A stretch of 46,443 bases of DNA from Chloroflexota bacterium (GCA_002719425.1 PBHA01000016.1:1-46443); one strand, 5' to 3'; shown: positions 16,297-24,714, counted from the first letter of the stretch. Program-made: numbers and translations. Notes: generated by a model not told the origin, from the letters alone.

Positions 16297-17684
16297 TGAG
16301 TAATGAACCTTTTTATAAAAGCATAAAAGAAATAAGAGATGTTTATCAAAACAAGGATGCATCTGTTACTGAAATTTCAAATTCATTTCTTGAAAGAATA
16401 AAAAATCTCAATCCGAAGATTAATGCATATCTTGAAGTTTTTGATAAAGAATCAATTTCTGATGCAAAAAAAACAGATGATTATATAAAAAACGGTAATA
16501 AAGATATTCTGACTGGAATTATAGTTGGATTGAAAGATTTAGTAGATGTAAAGGGTAAGATTACTTCTGCTGGATCAAAAATACTAGAAAAAAGTATTGC
16601 TAAATCAAATTCAAAAATAACAGATGATTTCTATAAACAAAAATCAATTATTATTGGTAAAACAAATCTTGTTGAATTCGCATTTGGTACATTAGGAATA
16701 AATTCCAATACTCCAACATGTAGAAATCCATGGGACTTAGAAAAAGTACCTGGAGGCTCTAGTTCTGGTTCAGCTGCTGCTGTTAGTGCTGGGTTATGTA
16801 CATTTGCTATAGGAACTGATACTGGTGGTTCTGTACGTATGCCTGCTTCATTATGTGGAATTACAGGATTTAAGCCTTCATATGGCATTGTTTCAAGAAG
16901 AGGGGTATTAGACTTGAGCTGGTCTATGGATCATGTAGGACCTATGGCCAGATCAGCTGAAGACTGTCTAGAGGTAATGAGGGTTATTAGTGGTTTCGAT
17001 CTAGCTGACAAATATTCACAAAATATTAATTCAGATTTTTCAAAAATTGATATTTCCAATAGAAGTGAAATAAGTATTGGAATTCCTAAAAACTACTTTT
17101 TTGATGACATTGATGCTGATATAAAAAAGACTATATTGAGCGCTGCAAACAAATTTGACAATCTTGGCTACAAAGTAGAAGAGATAGAAATCCCTTTCGT
17201 TGAAGAGGGAAGAAATATAAACGTTGGCGTACTACTACCAGAAGCAATTTCTATCCATAAAACATACCTAAAAAATTACGAAAAATATACTAAAACTGTC
17301 TTAAACAGATTATTAGGAGGATTAGGAGTTACAGCAGACGAATATCTTGCAGCTTCAAGAAAAATGTCCAAGTTCAACTTTGAAATGTCTAATTTAATGA
17401 AAAACTATGATATTTTACTAACACCAACTGTACCAGTAAAAACACCCAAAATAAAAGATTCTGAAAGTCCAAATACACCTGAGGCAAATTTGATGGGTAA
17501 GTTCACTGGAGTATTTAATCTTACCGGGCAACCATCAATTTCAGTACCAGCTGGGCTAAGCAAAGACAATATGCCAATAGGATTAATGCTTTCTGGAAGA
17601 ATACTTAGAGATAACGATGTTCTCAATGTTGCAATAGATTGGCAAAAAGAAACTGAATTTCATAAATTAATACCAGATATTTAA
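16296..17684 (+). CDS. Amidase-signature family amidohydrolase
   Basis: This 462-residue amidase has the triad K80 (GLKDLVD), cis-Ser near S156 (PGGSSSGSAAAV) and nucleophile S179 (GTDTGGSVRMPAS). It is more GatA-like in sequence than the amidase at 7741-9144, with the standard GFKPSYGIVSRRG segment. No gatB or gatC is adjacent, and a lone catabolic amidase with a small partner seems more likely than a GatCAB subunit, although gatA elsewhere in the genome cannot be excluded. It is coupled to the 63-residue gene (1-base overlap). The stop overlaps the convergent DUF6295-like gene by 4 bp. Confidence 0.88.
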   Translation: MSNEPFYKSIKEIRDVYQNKDASVTEISNSFLERIKNLNPKINAYLEVFDKESISDAKKTDDYIKNGNKDILTGIIVGLKDLVDVKGKITSAGSKILEKSIAKSNSKITDDFYKQKSIIIGKTNLVEFAFGTLGINSNTPTCRNPWDLEKVPGGSSSGSAAAVSAGLCTFAIGTDTGGSVRMPASLCGITGFKPSYGIVSRRGVLDLSWSMDHVGPMARSAEDCLEVMRVISGFDLADKYSQNINSDFSKIDISNRSEISIGIPKNYFFDDIDADIKKTILSAANKFDNLGYKVEEIEIPFVEEGRNINVGVLLPEAISIHKTYLKNYEKYTKTVLNRLLGGLGVTADEYLAASRKMSKFNFEMSNLMKNYDILLTPTVPVKTPKIKDSESPNTPEANLMGKFTGVFNLTGQPSISVPAGLSKDNMPIGLMLSGRILRDNDVLNVAIDWQKETEFHKLIPDI

Positions 17685-17938
17685 GAAAGATAATTTCCTT
17701 GTTTTAATGCTGCTTTTATTTTTTTTATAATGTCTTGAGCAGATTCTGGGGTTATTTCTACAGTAATTCTTGAATCAATAGGGTTCATTTCATTTTTGAA
17801 ACTAAGAGTGATTGAATGTTCACAATCAACATAAGTTGAATGGTCATAATAAATATCACACGAATCAATGGGAATCCAATTATTTGTTTTTTTCCCAGAA
17901 CCTTTTACAACTGCTTTCTCTGAAATCATTGTGCACAT
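17681..17938 (-). CDS. DUF6295-like small protein
   Basis: This 85-residue protein starts with MCTMISEKAVVKGSGK, then WIPID, YYDHSTY, CEHSITLSF and a C-terminal helix ESAQDIIKKIKAAL. The M-C-T-M-I-x-E-K and Y-x-D-H motifs match my memory of the DUF6295 family. The function is unknown. The Cys and His residues could form a metal or ligand site. Its SD (AAGGAG) lies within the last codons of the dienelactone hydrolase gene (3-nt gap), so the two are strictly coupled. Confidence 0.6.
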   Translation of the reverse strand: MCTMISEKAVVKGSGKKTNNWIPIDSCDIYYDHSTYVDCEHSITLSFKNEMNPIDSRITVEITPESAQDIIKKIKAALKQGNYLS

Positions 17939-17941
17939 AAC

Positions 17942-18706
17942 TTAACTCCTTAATTTATTCTCAAGAAAATTGAAAATTTTTTCCCATGCATCTACAGACT
18001 GTTGTTGTCTATACAAGGGAGTATGATAGTACATAAAGCCATGTCCAGCTTCATCGTATCTATGAAATTCATATTCTTTATTATTATCTTTTAATTCTTG
18101 TTCATGAAGATTTACTTCTTCAGGAGTTGGAGAAACATCTTCATTTCCAAATAAACCCAATAATGGTGCTGACAAAGATTCTGTAAGCGTTATTGGTGAT
18201 TCTGGCTGTTTTTCTGTTAATGTATCATCAGACATAACAACATTTCCTCCCCAGCATTCAATAATTGCATCAAAATCTGTAGTTTTACATCCTGCTAGAA
18301 AAGCGTGACGACCACCAGAACAAGTTCCAAAAATTCCTACCTTATTATTAGTTATAGGTAAACTTCTTAAGAAATCAGATGCTCCTAAAAAATCATTAAT
18401 GGCTTGTTCATCTGATATGCCCCCATTTGATCTTACTTCAGCCGCAACATCATCTGGAGTTCCATTACCTTCTCTAAAATATAAATCAGGACAAATAGCT
18501 ATATATCCGTGGTGGGCAAATTTTCTAGTAAATTCTTTATATAATTCGTCCCAACCAGGTAAATGATGTACAAGAACTATAGTTGGAAATGGCCCTTTTC
18601 CTAATGGTTTAGCAAGATATGCATTAATAAAATCCTCATTCCTTGACTTTATTGTTACTGTTTCTGCAAGCATACCCTCATAATCATGAGTATTGTAGAT
18701 AGTCAT
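17942..18706 (-). CDS. Dienelactone hydrolase family protein
   Basis: This alpha/beta hydrolase has 254 residues and triad C129 (GTCSGGR), D190 (GNEDVSP) and H222 (AGHGFM). Cys as nucleophile is characteristic of the DLH family, which opens carboxymethylenebutenolide or related lactones and esters. AAGGA lies 9 nt upstream of ATG. It is cytoplasmic. It is followed by the coupled DUF6295-like gene and preceded by the PhyH gene on the same strand, a possible small oxidative-degradation operon. Confidence 0.88.
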   Translation of the reverse strand: MTIYNTHDYEGMLAETVTIKSRNEDFINAYLAKPLGKGPFPTIVLVHHLPGWDELYKEFTRKFAHHGYIAICPDLYFREGNGTPDDVAAEVRSNGGISDEQAINDFLGASDFLRSLPITNNKVGIFGTCSGGRHAFLAGCKTTDFDAIIECWGGNVVMSDDTLTEKQPESPITLTESLSAPLLGLFGNEDVSPTPEEVNLHEQELKDNNKEYEFHRYDEAGHGFMYYHTPLYRQQQSVDAWEKIFNFLENKLRS

Positions 18707-18753
18707 ATTCTAAAATCCTTAATATTTATTTTTTTGTAGAGAGATAAAAAAAT

Positions 18754-19761
18754 CTAAGCGCAGGCAGGATCTTCTCCATCCCATCTATTAAAGCTAAATT
18801 GTTCTTCTTGGGCTAACTTATTTCTAGCATCTTCCCATAAATCATGCCAAATAGTTGGATCAAATAAAATATCTTCAGGGTTCTTTTTACTTCTTGCAAC
18901 AAATCCAGGAAAAATATCTCTTCCAGTGGGTTCTCCTATAGGTTGATATCTCAAATCAAAACTCCATCTAATTTTGTCGCTTATATTTGGTAATGCTGAA
19001 TGTACAGTTTTTTTTGTTAAGAATAACGCATCTCCTTTTTTCATAGGAATTGGCATAGCATCTTTAGACTGAAATAAAGTTGTAGGAATTTGTAATCCTC
19101 CAGCAGCTAAACCTTGTACGAGTTTACCTGTCTTTGGATTAAATCCTGGACAGTGGGTTAATACTTTTCCCACATGGCTACCAGGTACAACTTGTAAACA
19201 ACCGTTTTCTTCTGATGCATCCATTAAAGGAAACCATACTGTAAGCATATTAGTATTATCAACTTCTTTAGTGGCTACTCCTGCATCTTGGTGCCATGGT
19301 GTAGCTCCAAATTTTACCATTCCATTTTCATCCCTAGGAGCTTCAGACTCGGGCACTTTGATTCTTACATGCTGAATTGGATTGGAAAATATTTCTTCAC
19401 CAATAATTGTTTCTACAGCATCAAGTAAACTTTCACATCTTAGAGCATTAAATACTGCAGGCCCTGCCCAAAAAGGTGTATCAGCTTTTATACCGCTTTG
19501 AGGTAGAGAAAAATCAAAATATTGATTGTGAACTTCACCAGATTCTGCATAAATTTTTGTAACTCTCTCACCAAATTCTAAGTCTTCATATTTTGAACTA
19601 ATTTTTCCTTCTGCATAAAGTTCATCAGCCAAATTGGCTAAAACGTTATGATATTCGTCAATAATAGGATCAATTATTTTTTCAGGATCTATAATATTTT
19701 CTACCTTTAAAAATCCAAATTCACTGAAATGATCTAATTGATCTTTAGTAAGTCTTCCCAT
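18754..19761 (-). CDS. Phytanoyl-CoA dioxygenase (PhyH) family oxygenase
   Basis: This Fe(II)/2-oxoglutarate dioxygenase has the facial triad H157 and D159 (TPWHQDAGV) and H254 (KKTVHSALPN), with the 2-OG-binding Arg at 265 (KIRWS). Numbering uses the start at 19761 (MGRLTKDQLD), chosen because AAGGA lies 8 nt upstream; the in-frame ATG at 19794 lacks an SD and adds only 11 residues. Substrates in this family range from fatty acyl-CoA to small natural products. The segment VWFPLMDASEENGCLQVVPG is the typical core. It is monocistronic or grouped with the DLH gene downstream. Confidence 0.88.
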   Translation of the reverse strand: MGRLTKDQLDHFSEFGFLKVENIIDPEKIIDPIIDEYHNVLANLADELYAEGKISSKYEDLEFGERVTKIYAESGEVHNQYFDFSLPQSGIKADTPFWAGPAVFNALRCESLLDAVETIIGEEIFSNPIQHVRIKVPESEAPRDENGMVKFGATPWHQDAGVATKEVDNTNMLTVWFPLMDASEENGCLQVVPGSHVGKVLTHCPGFNPKTGKLVQGLAAGGLQIPTTLFQSKDAMPIPMKKGDALFLTKKTVHSALPNISDKIRWSFDLRYQPIGEPTGRDIFPGFVARSKKNPEDILFDPTIWHDLWEDARNKLAQEEQFSFNRWDGEDPACA

Positions 19762-19840
19762 TAAGTTATCCTTGCTTTTTTCAATATTATACATAAATTA
19801 GAAAAAATACTGAATCAAGATATTGTACTCATCAAATGAA

Positions 19841-20578
19841 TTAAGTGATACTCCATGTCGGAACAACATCTAAATCAAATAAAGTTTCAATATTTTTTTT
19901 ATCAATAATCTTACTTGAAGGGCCATAATTTAATACATATCCATTTTTTATCATCAAACAATTATTAGTAATTTGTTTTATGAACGTTAAGTCATGAGAA
20001 GCAATTATAGTTTTTGTTCCAAATTTTGTTATTTGTTTCATGATTTCAATTAGAACAATTTTATTGGATAAATCTAAATTTGAAGTTGGTTCATCAAGTA
20101 AAATATACTCGGGTTTTTGTGCTAAAGCACGGGCAATTCTGACTTTCTGCTTTTCACCCGAGGATAGGTTGTCAGTAGAATTATTTTGTAAAGCTGACAA
20201 ATTGAGTAATTCTATTATTTCATCCACGATTTCTGAATCTTTTCTTGTTAAGAAACCAAATGTACCTAAGTAAGGATATCTACCCATTTCAATAGTTTCT
20301 CTAACTGTGAAACCATACGTTGGTTCATAATCTTGAGAAACAAATGCAAATATTTTTGAAAGACTTTTAGAATTTATTTTTTCTATATTCAAATTATTTA
20401 TAAATAAATTTCCATCTAGGTGACTTAATAAACCACAAATTATCTTTATAAGAGTAGTTTTACCAGATCCATTTGGACCCAGAAGACCCGTTGATTGTGA
20501 ATCAAATTCAAATGAAATACTTCTTAATATTTCATTGGAGTTATACTTAAAACTCAATTTGTCAGCTTTAATACTCAT
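19841..20578 (-). CDS. btuD: ABC transporter ATP-binding protein, corrinoid/iron-siderophore type
   Basis: This cytoplasmic ATPase subunit has 245 residues. Walker A is GPNGSGKTT (34-42), the Q-loop is in FVSQDYEP, the signature is LSSGEKQKVRIA and Walker B is YILLDEPTSNLDL, followed by the SHD switch histidine (ASHDLTF). The family is FecE/BtuD/HmuV. It overlaps the substrate-binding-protein gene by 4 bp (ATGA). The operon is headed by a cobalamin riboswitch, so B12 or another corrinoid is the probable cargo. Confidence 0.88.
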   Translation of the reverse strand: MSIKADKLSFKYNSNEILRSISFEFDSQSTGLLGPNGSGKTTLIKIICGLLSHLDGNLFINNLNIEKINSKSLSKIFAFVSQDYEPTYGFTVRETIEMGRYPYLGTFGFLTRKDSEIVDEIIELLNLSALQNNSTDNLSSGEKQKVRIARALAQKPEYILLDEPTSNLDLSNKIVLIEIMKQITKFGTKTIIASHDLTFIKQITNNCLMIKNGYVLNYGPSSKIIDKKNIETLFDLDVVPTWSIT

Positions 20579-21720
20579 TTGAATTGTTCAAAACCTTCAA
20601 TTGATTCTAGATCATACAAGATTTTTGCTAATTCCTCTGACCCTTTTAAGTTCCAATAAGATAATGTACCCCACCAGTTTGAATTAACCATAAAAACCTT
20701 TTCATTTTTTATCGCATTGATTGAACTGAGTGAATCATCAGAAAATAATTGATCATAAAAATCTTTTCCTCCCCACGCAACTGACTGAGTTATTAAAATT
20801 ATTTCTGGATTCATAGAAATTAATAGCTCTTTATCAATTGTTGAGTTAGATTCAACACCATTTAATGCTGATAAGTTATCTCCCCCACCTAGGCTAATAA
20901 CAGAATCTTCAGTTGATCCTATGCCTGCAGTCCAATAAGCATCCCACCATGAAAGTGTAATCAGTTTATTTTCTACTTTATTATCTTTTGATGTGATATT
21001 TTGTAATGCTTTTATATTACTATCTATTTGATCAGTTAAGATTTTTGCATTTGAAAGATTCCCTGTTATGTAACTCATTAACCAAACATCACTTTTTCTT
21101 CCTTCAATACTATTGTCTAATTGAGTCTGAATAACAATTATTCCCGCATCCTCCAATGCATCAATTAATTCAACTGAAGCATAAGGATCTGCAAATATTA
21201 TTTCTGGATTAACAGAAATAATGGTTTCTGGATCAGAGGATATAGTAGGAAGATCTTTAGCTTTTGATTGAATATTGCTTCCATCATCTTGAGCAAAAGA
21301 AGTCGTTGCCACTATTTGATTTGTGTCCGATATTCCAAACAATATTTCATCATGCCCCAAAGAAATTGTAGCTACTCTTTCAGGTCTGGATTCAATTGTG
21401 TATTTTTTTTCATTTATTGTTACAGATCTAGGCCAAGAAACATTTGAAGGGTCGTCTATCACAGAAATTGTTTTTAGTTCATCTTCAAAAGTTTCTTCTG
21501 TTTCATAGTTGTAGTAACTATTTTCATAACTCTTATTTTTTTCAATTTGGTAATCTTCATCTTTTTCATCATCATGGTCTTCACTTTCGTATGATTCAAC
21601 CTTATTGTCCTGATGATCAGAATCATGAGTTTCATAAACAGTCCTGTTATCCATTCCTGCTTGGCAAGCAATTAAGAAAATACTCAAAATTGCTAAAAAT
21701 AATGAAAACTTAACTTTCAT
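20575..21720 (-). CDS. btuF: Corrinoid/iron-type substrate-binding lipoprotein with acidic linker
   Basis: The lipobox is LIAC with lipidated C19. Residues about 30-81 form a very acidic, Tyr- and His-containing linker, with about 22 Asp/Glu in 52 residues and H32, H36 and H49. The type III periplasmic-binding fold follows (ERVATISLGHDEILFGI, VNPEIIFADPY, SWWDAYW, NPEIILITQSVAWGG). It captures substrate outside the membrane for the BtuC/BtuD pair. The riboswitch upstream points to cobalamin. The long charged linker is unusual for BtuF and may act as a spacer or metal buffer (inference). The following ATPase gene overlaps by 4 bp. Confidence 0.82.
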   Translation of the reverse strand: MKVKFSLFLAILSIFLIACQAGMDNRTVYETHDSDHQDNKVESYESEDHDDEKDEDYQIEKNKSYENSYYNYETEETFEDELKTISVIDDPSNVSWPRSVTINEKKYTIESRPERVATISLGHDEILFGISDTNQIVATTSFAQDDGSNIQSKAKDLPTISSDPETIISVNPEIIFADPYASVELIDALEDAGIIVIQTQLDNSIEGRKSDVWLMSYITGNLSNAKILTDQIDSNIKALQNITSKDNKVENKLITLSWWDAYWTAGIGSTEDSVISLGGGDNLSALNGVESNSTIDKELLISMNPEIILITQSVAWGGKDFYDQLFSDDSLSSINAIKNEKVFMVNSNWWGTLSYWNLKGSEELAKILYDLESIEGFEQFK

Positions 21721-21724
21721 ATTA

Positions 21725-22759
21725 TTATCTCCTTTTTATTATGTTGTTTTTAAAAATCAGAAATATAAAAAATGGGCCTCCTACTAAACTCATTAGAACT
21801 CCCACTCTAAGGTCAGAGGAAGAGAAAAAAATTCTTGCTATGTAATCCATGAGGACCACAAAAAATCCTCCGAAAAAAGCAGAAAGAGGAAGAACATATC
21901 TATTGTCATTACCAATAATCAATCTAACTATATGTGGAACTACTAGTCCTACAAAAGCTAAAATACCACTTACCGAAACTGCGGCGGATGTTGCAAGTGT
22001 AGTAAAAAACAAACAGACTAATAAAGTTCTGTTCACGTTAATTCCTAATGAGGATGCATAATCGTCACTTAGCATTATCATATTGATCTCTTTTGATTTG
22101 AATAAAAGTATTAAGGATGAAAAAGAAATTAGTGGTATCGTGATTATTAAGTGCTCCCATCTAGTAGATTCAAAGCCACCAATCAACCAGTAAAAAATTG
22201 ATCTCATTTGAAATGGATTTTCACTTAAATAGACACTCAAAGTTATTAAAGCATTCAACAAAGAGCCAATTGCGATACCTGATAATAAAAGAATAGAAGT
22301 AGATTTCCTATAAGTAAATATATAAACGGAATAGACTAGGATAGAAGCAATCAATCCTCCTATAAATGAAAATGTAGGAACTATGAATAAATTTACTGAT
22401 TGAATTGCTAAAGAAAATGGAATAACTGCACCAAGAGCAGCACCGGCAGAAACTCCCAAAATAGATGGATCTGCTAAAGGATTTCTAAATAATCCTTGCA
22501 TAACAGCACCTGATATTGATAGTGCAATTCCTACAAAAAAGGATAGTAAAATTCTAGGAAGTCTAATATCGAGAATTATAGATGTATAAATTTCATTATC
22601 AATTGAGTTAAGTAAAAACAAGGAAATAATATCAGAAGCAGGTATCTCTATAACACCAGATGACAAAGATAAAATAGCAATGAAAAAAGAAAAAGATATA
22701 CTTAGTATCAGGTATAAGATTAATAAATTTATTTTTTCAGTCGTATATAAATATTTCAT
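21725..22759 (-). CDS. btuC: FecCD/BtuC family ABC permease
   Basis: This membrane subunit has 344 residues, about 9-10 helices and the typical motifs GAVMQGLFRNPLADPSILGV near 85-105 and GLVVPHIVRLIIGND near 265-280, the latter forming the coupling region with the ATPase. It is the first gene of the operon, directly behind the cobalamin riboswitch, whose switching helix includes the bases before the GGGG Shine-Dalgarno. The order permease, binding protein, ATPase is common in B12 and siderophore importers. Confidence 0.88.
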   Translation of the reverse strand: MKYLYTTEKINLLILYLILSISFSFFIAILSLSSGVIEIPASDIISLFLLNSIDNEIYTSIILDIRLPRILLSFFVGIALSISGAVMQGLFRNPLADPSILGVSAGAALGAVIPFSLAIQSVNLFIVPTFSFIGGLIASILVYSVYIFTYRKSTSILLLSGIAIGSLLNALITLSVYLSENPFQMRSIFYWLIGGFESTRWEHLIITIPLISFSSLILLFKSKEINMIMLSDDYASSLGINVNRTLLVCLFFTTLATSAAVSVSGILAFVGLVVPHIVRLIIGNDNRYVLPLSAFFGGFFVVLMDYIARIFFSSSDLRVGVLMSLVGGPFFIFLIFKNNIIKRR

Positions 22760-22762
22760 TTT

Positions 22763-22824
22763 TTCCCCTACTCTTTAAGACTAGGCAAATGAAATATTCA
22801 CTAACCCTTTTTTCGCGAAGAGTA
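22763..22824 (-). promoter_or_regulatory. Predicted expression platform of the cobalamin riboswitch
   Basis: On the minus strand TACTCTT (22818-22824) can pair with AAGAGTA (22769-22775), which lies immediately before the GGGG Shine-Dalgarno (22763-22766) and the ATG at 22759. Pairing would place the ribosome site next to a stem. No T-run terminator follows, so control is more likely translational. Confidence 0.45.
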
Positions 22825-22830
22825 TGATAT

Positions 22831-22945
22831 TACCTATTAGGCAGGTCTCCTGACTTATGCTTGTTAGCAATTACAGTGGCGCGACCGTGATGGAATTTCA
22901 CCATCTTCCCTATTCTCTCTGAATGAGCACCTAAAAGGTTATTAC
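22831..22945 (-). promoter_or_regulatory. Cobalamin riboswitch aptamer (B12 element)
   Basis: On the minus strand the conserved blocks appear in order: AGGTGCTC, then GAGAGAATAGGGAA, GGTGAAATTCC, CGCGCCACTGTAA, and the B12 box AAGTCAGGAGACCTGCC at 22840-22856. The closing stem P1 forms between ACCTTTTAGG and CCTAATAGGT (9 of 10 pairs). It binds adenosylcobalamin or another corrinoid and should repress the btuC-btuF-btuD-type operon when B12 is plentiful. Confidence 0.93.
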
Positions 22946-22951
22946 GAATAT

Positions 22952-22959
22952 ATTATAAT
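22952..22959. promoter_or_regulatory. Palindromic shared -10 (ATTATAAT)
   Basis: ATTATAAT reads as TATAAT on both strands. On the plus strand it ends 6 nt before the ATG at 22966, implying a leaderless mRNA for the lipoprotein gene. On the minus strand, transcription would begin near 22945, exactly at the 5' end of the riboswitch. Confidence 0.5.
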
Positions 22960-22965
22960 TCTATA

Positions 22966-23358
22966 ATGAGAAAAATTTATATACCTCTTTTAGCTATTTT
23001 TTTGATATTTGTTATTTCTTGTGCAGAAAAAATAAATATTTATGAAAACGGGGAATTAAAGGAAAAATTAAGTTGGGATACACTTTATGATGTATCAGTA
23101 AAAGTTAATAGGAATTCTGTTTGCTGGGTAGAAACAATTCCTGAAAACTTAGAATACTTCTCAGGAGCAATAATAGCTGATCAAACAACAGCTCATATAG
23201 GAAAAGGTGAGTTTATAAACAGACTTGATTACTTAAATTTCAGCATTGTTCTAAAAAAAGACTATAGCCTTACTTCAACTGTAGATTCGAAGATTTCAAT
23301 AAATATAGACTGTAATAATGGTGAATATTTATTTAAAAATACCTATGATATAAATTAG
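22966..23358 (+). CDS. Hypothetical lipoprotein
   Basis: This 130-residue secreted lipoprotein has signal peptide 1-18 and a lipobox ending FVISC with C19. The mature part is a predicted beta-rich domain with two further Cys (in NSVCWVE and NIDCNNG) that may form a disulfide outside the cell. No family is recognised. It is divergent from the B12 importer, sharing the promoter region, and followed 20 nt later by a small membrane protein. A link to corrinoid uptake is possible only by position. Confidence 0.65.
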   Translation: MRKIYIPLLAIFLIFVISCAEKINIYENGELKEKLSWDTLYDVSVKVNRNSVCWVETIPENLEYFSGAIIADQTTAHIGKGEFINRLDYLNFSIVLKKDYSLTSTVDSKISINIDCNNGEYLFKNTYDIN

Positions 23359-23378
23359 TAATATTATAAAATTAGATT

Positions 23379-23642
23379 ATGACTAGAAAAAAAAATTTTT
23401 ATTCTGCGTTATCTGACTACAAAAGTCTAAATATGTATAAAGGTACTAGTAGCGAGGGTCCTATTATGATGAACAATGATGAAAGCTTAGAAAAATTACT
23501 AAAACTTGTTATACTTCCAGCAGTAACAATTGGCTCTCTAATCATGACAGCAGTACTTCTACTAGCTCTTTACCTGATTTTTTATGCTCTAGTCGAGTAC
23601 AACCCAACAATATGGGATATGCTGGGTTCTAAAGCACTTTAA
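23379..23642 (+). CDS. Small single-TM hypothetical protein
   Basis: The 87-residue protein has a polar N-terminal half (1-40) and one long hydrophobic segment at about 44-70 (KLVILPAVTIGSLIMTAVLL onward), then a short tail. No family is recognised. It sits 20 nt after the lipoprotein gene and ends 1 nt before the TTG start of the opine dehydrogenase, so the three genes probably form an operon. Confidence 0.5.
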   Translation: MTRKKNFYSALSDYKSLNMYKGTSSEGPIMMNNDESLEKLLKLVILPAVTIGSLIMTAVLLLALYLIFYALVEYNPTIWDMLGSKAL

Positions 23643-23643
23643 T

Positions 23644-24714
23644 TTGAATAACTCAATAACAATTATGGGTGCTGGAAATACTGGTCTCTCAACAGCACTT
23701 AAACTGAAACTAGATGGTCATGAAGTTTGCTTATACGACCTAGATAAATTTTCTTCTGCTACTGAAGAGTTACACGAAGAGATTAGTTTAATTTATGATA
23801 ACAATAGTCACTATTTAAGATTAGATCTAGTAACTAATAATATCAATGAAGCTTTAGATTTTTCAAAATATATTATTCTCTGTGTTCCTGCATATGCTCA
23901 TAAAGAGTTTGCCAAAGAGTTATCAAATAAAGTGACTGAGGATCATATAGTAATATTGATGCCAGGAACTCTTGGTTCTCTAGAAATGAGAAATATTTTT
24001 GAAAAAAATAACTCTAAGATCCCCATAATTGGTGAAACTGATACATCTCCATTTGTGTGTAGAAGAACTGCAAACAAAGAAGCTACAATTTTAGGAATAG
24101 TTCCTTCATTGGGGATTGGTATTTTACCTAAATCCTCAACGAAAACCATAGTAAATGAACTCAAAGAGTTTTTCCCTACTCTTGTTGAATATAAAGATAT
24201 AGTTGAATGTGGCTTTTCTTCCTTAAACCCAGTAATTCACCCTGCAGGAGTTTTATTAAATTCAGGAAGAATAGAAAAATCAAATGGAGAATTCTATTTT
24301 TATAATGAGGGCGTAACTCCTAGTGTCACAAATGTGATAAATGCTGTTGATAGTGAAAGAAAAAATATAGCTTCAATATTTGACCATAAATTACCTAATA
24401 TAGCTGACTCATTTCATTCAGCAGGTTTTGGTATCAAGGGAAACTTAATGGAAACAATTTCCAGTAGCGATATGCTTACATCTTTGAAAGCACCTGGATT
24501 TGTTAACCATAGATGGTTAACTGAAGATATTTCCTATGGAATTTATACCTGGAGCTTGATTGGAGAAAAGTTTGAAGTCCCCACAGAAACTATGGGTAAT
24601 ATAATCAGCTTAGCATCTGTTTTGCTTGGTTTTAATTTAAAGGAAAACAGCAGATCTCTAGATGATTTAGGTATAAAAAATTTAAGTTTGGATGAAATTA
24701 AAGAAATTTTATAG
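23644..24714 (+). CDS. NAD/NADP octopine/nopaline (opine) dehydrogenase family protein
   Basis: The N-terminal Rossmann domain has GAGNTG (9-14). The central and C-terminal helical domain has NPVIHPAGVLLNSGR with the catalytic-type His, YFYNEGVTPSV, and HRWLTEDISYG. These are the hallmarks of the NAD_Gly3P_dh_N plus Octopine_DH pair, which reductively condense an amino acid with a keto acid, or oxidise opines. The start is TTG at 23644, right after the stop of the previous gene. The length of 356 aa is normal. The substrate is unknown. It could feed on opine-like compounds along with the neighbouring Ldh2 enzyme (convergent, directly abutting). Confidence 0.85.
   Translation: MNNSITIMGAGNTGLSTALKLKLDGHEVCLYDLDKFSSATEELHEEISLIYDNNSHYLRLDLVTNNINEALDFSKYIILCVPAYAHKEFAKELSNKVTEDHIVILMPGTLGSLEMRNIFEKNNSKIPIIGETDTSPFVCRRTANKEATILGIVPSLGIGILPKSSTKTIVNELKEFFPTLVEYKDIVECGFSSLNPVIHPAGVLLNSGRIEKSNGEFYFYNEGVTPSVTNVINAVDSERKNIASIFDHKLPNIADSFHSAGFGIKGNLMETISSSDMLTSLKAPGFVNHRWLTEDISYGIYTWSLIGEKFEVPTETMGNIISLASVLLGFNLKENSRSLDDLGIKNLSLDEIKEIL

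Noticed and set aside
16296..17684. Assigning this amidase as gatA of the GatCAB amidotransferase
   Set aside because: The triad fits, but there is no gatB nearby and a second amidase with the same arrangement exists; a catabolic enzyme is more likely.
19761..19794. Longer PhyH N-terminus from ATG 19794
   Set aside because: It has no SD, whereas ATG 19761 has AAGGA 8 nt upstream; the extra 11 residues show no family feature.
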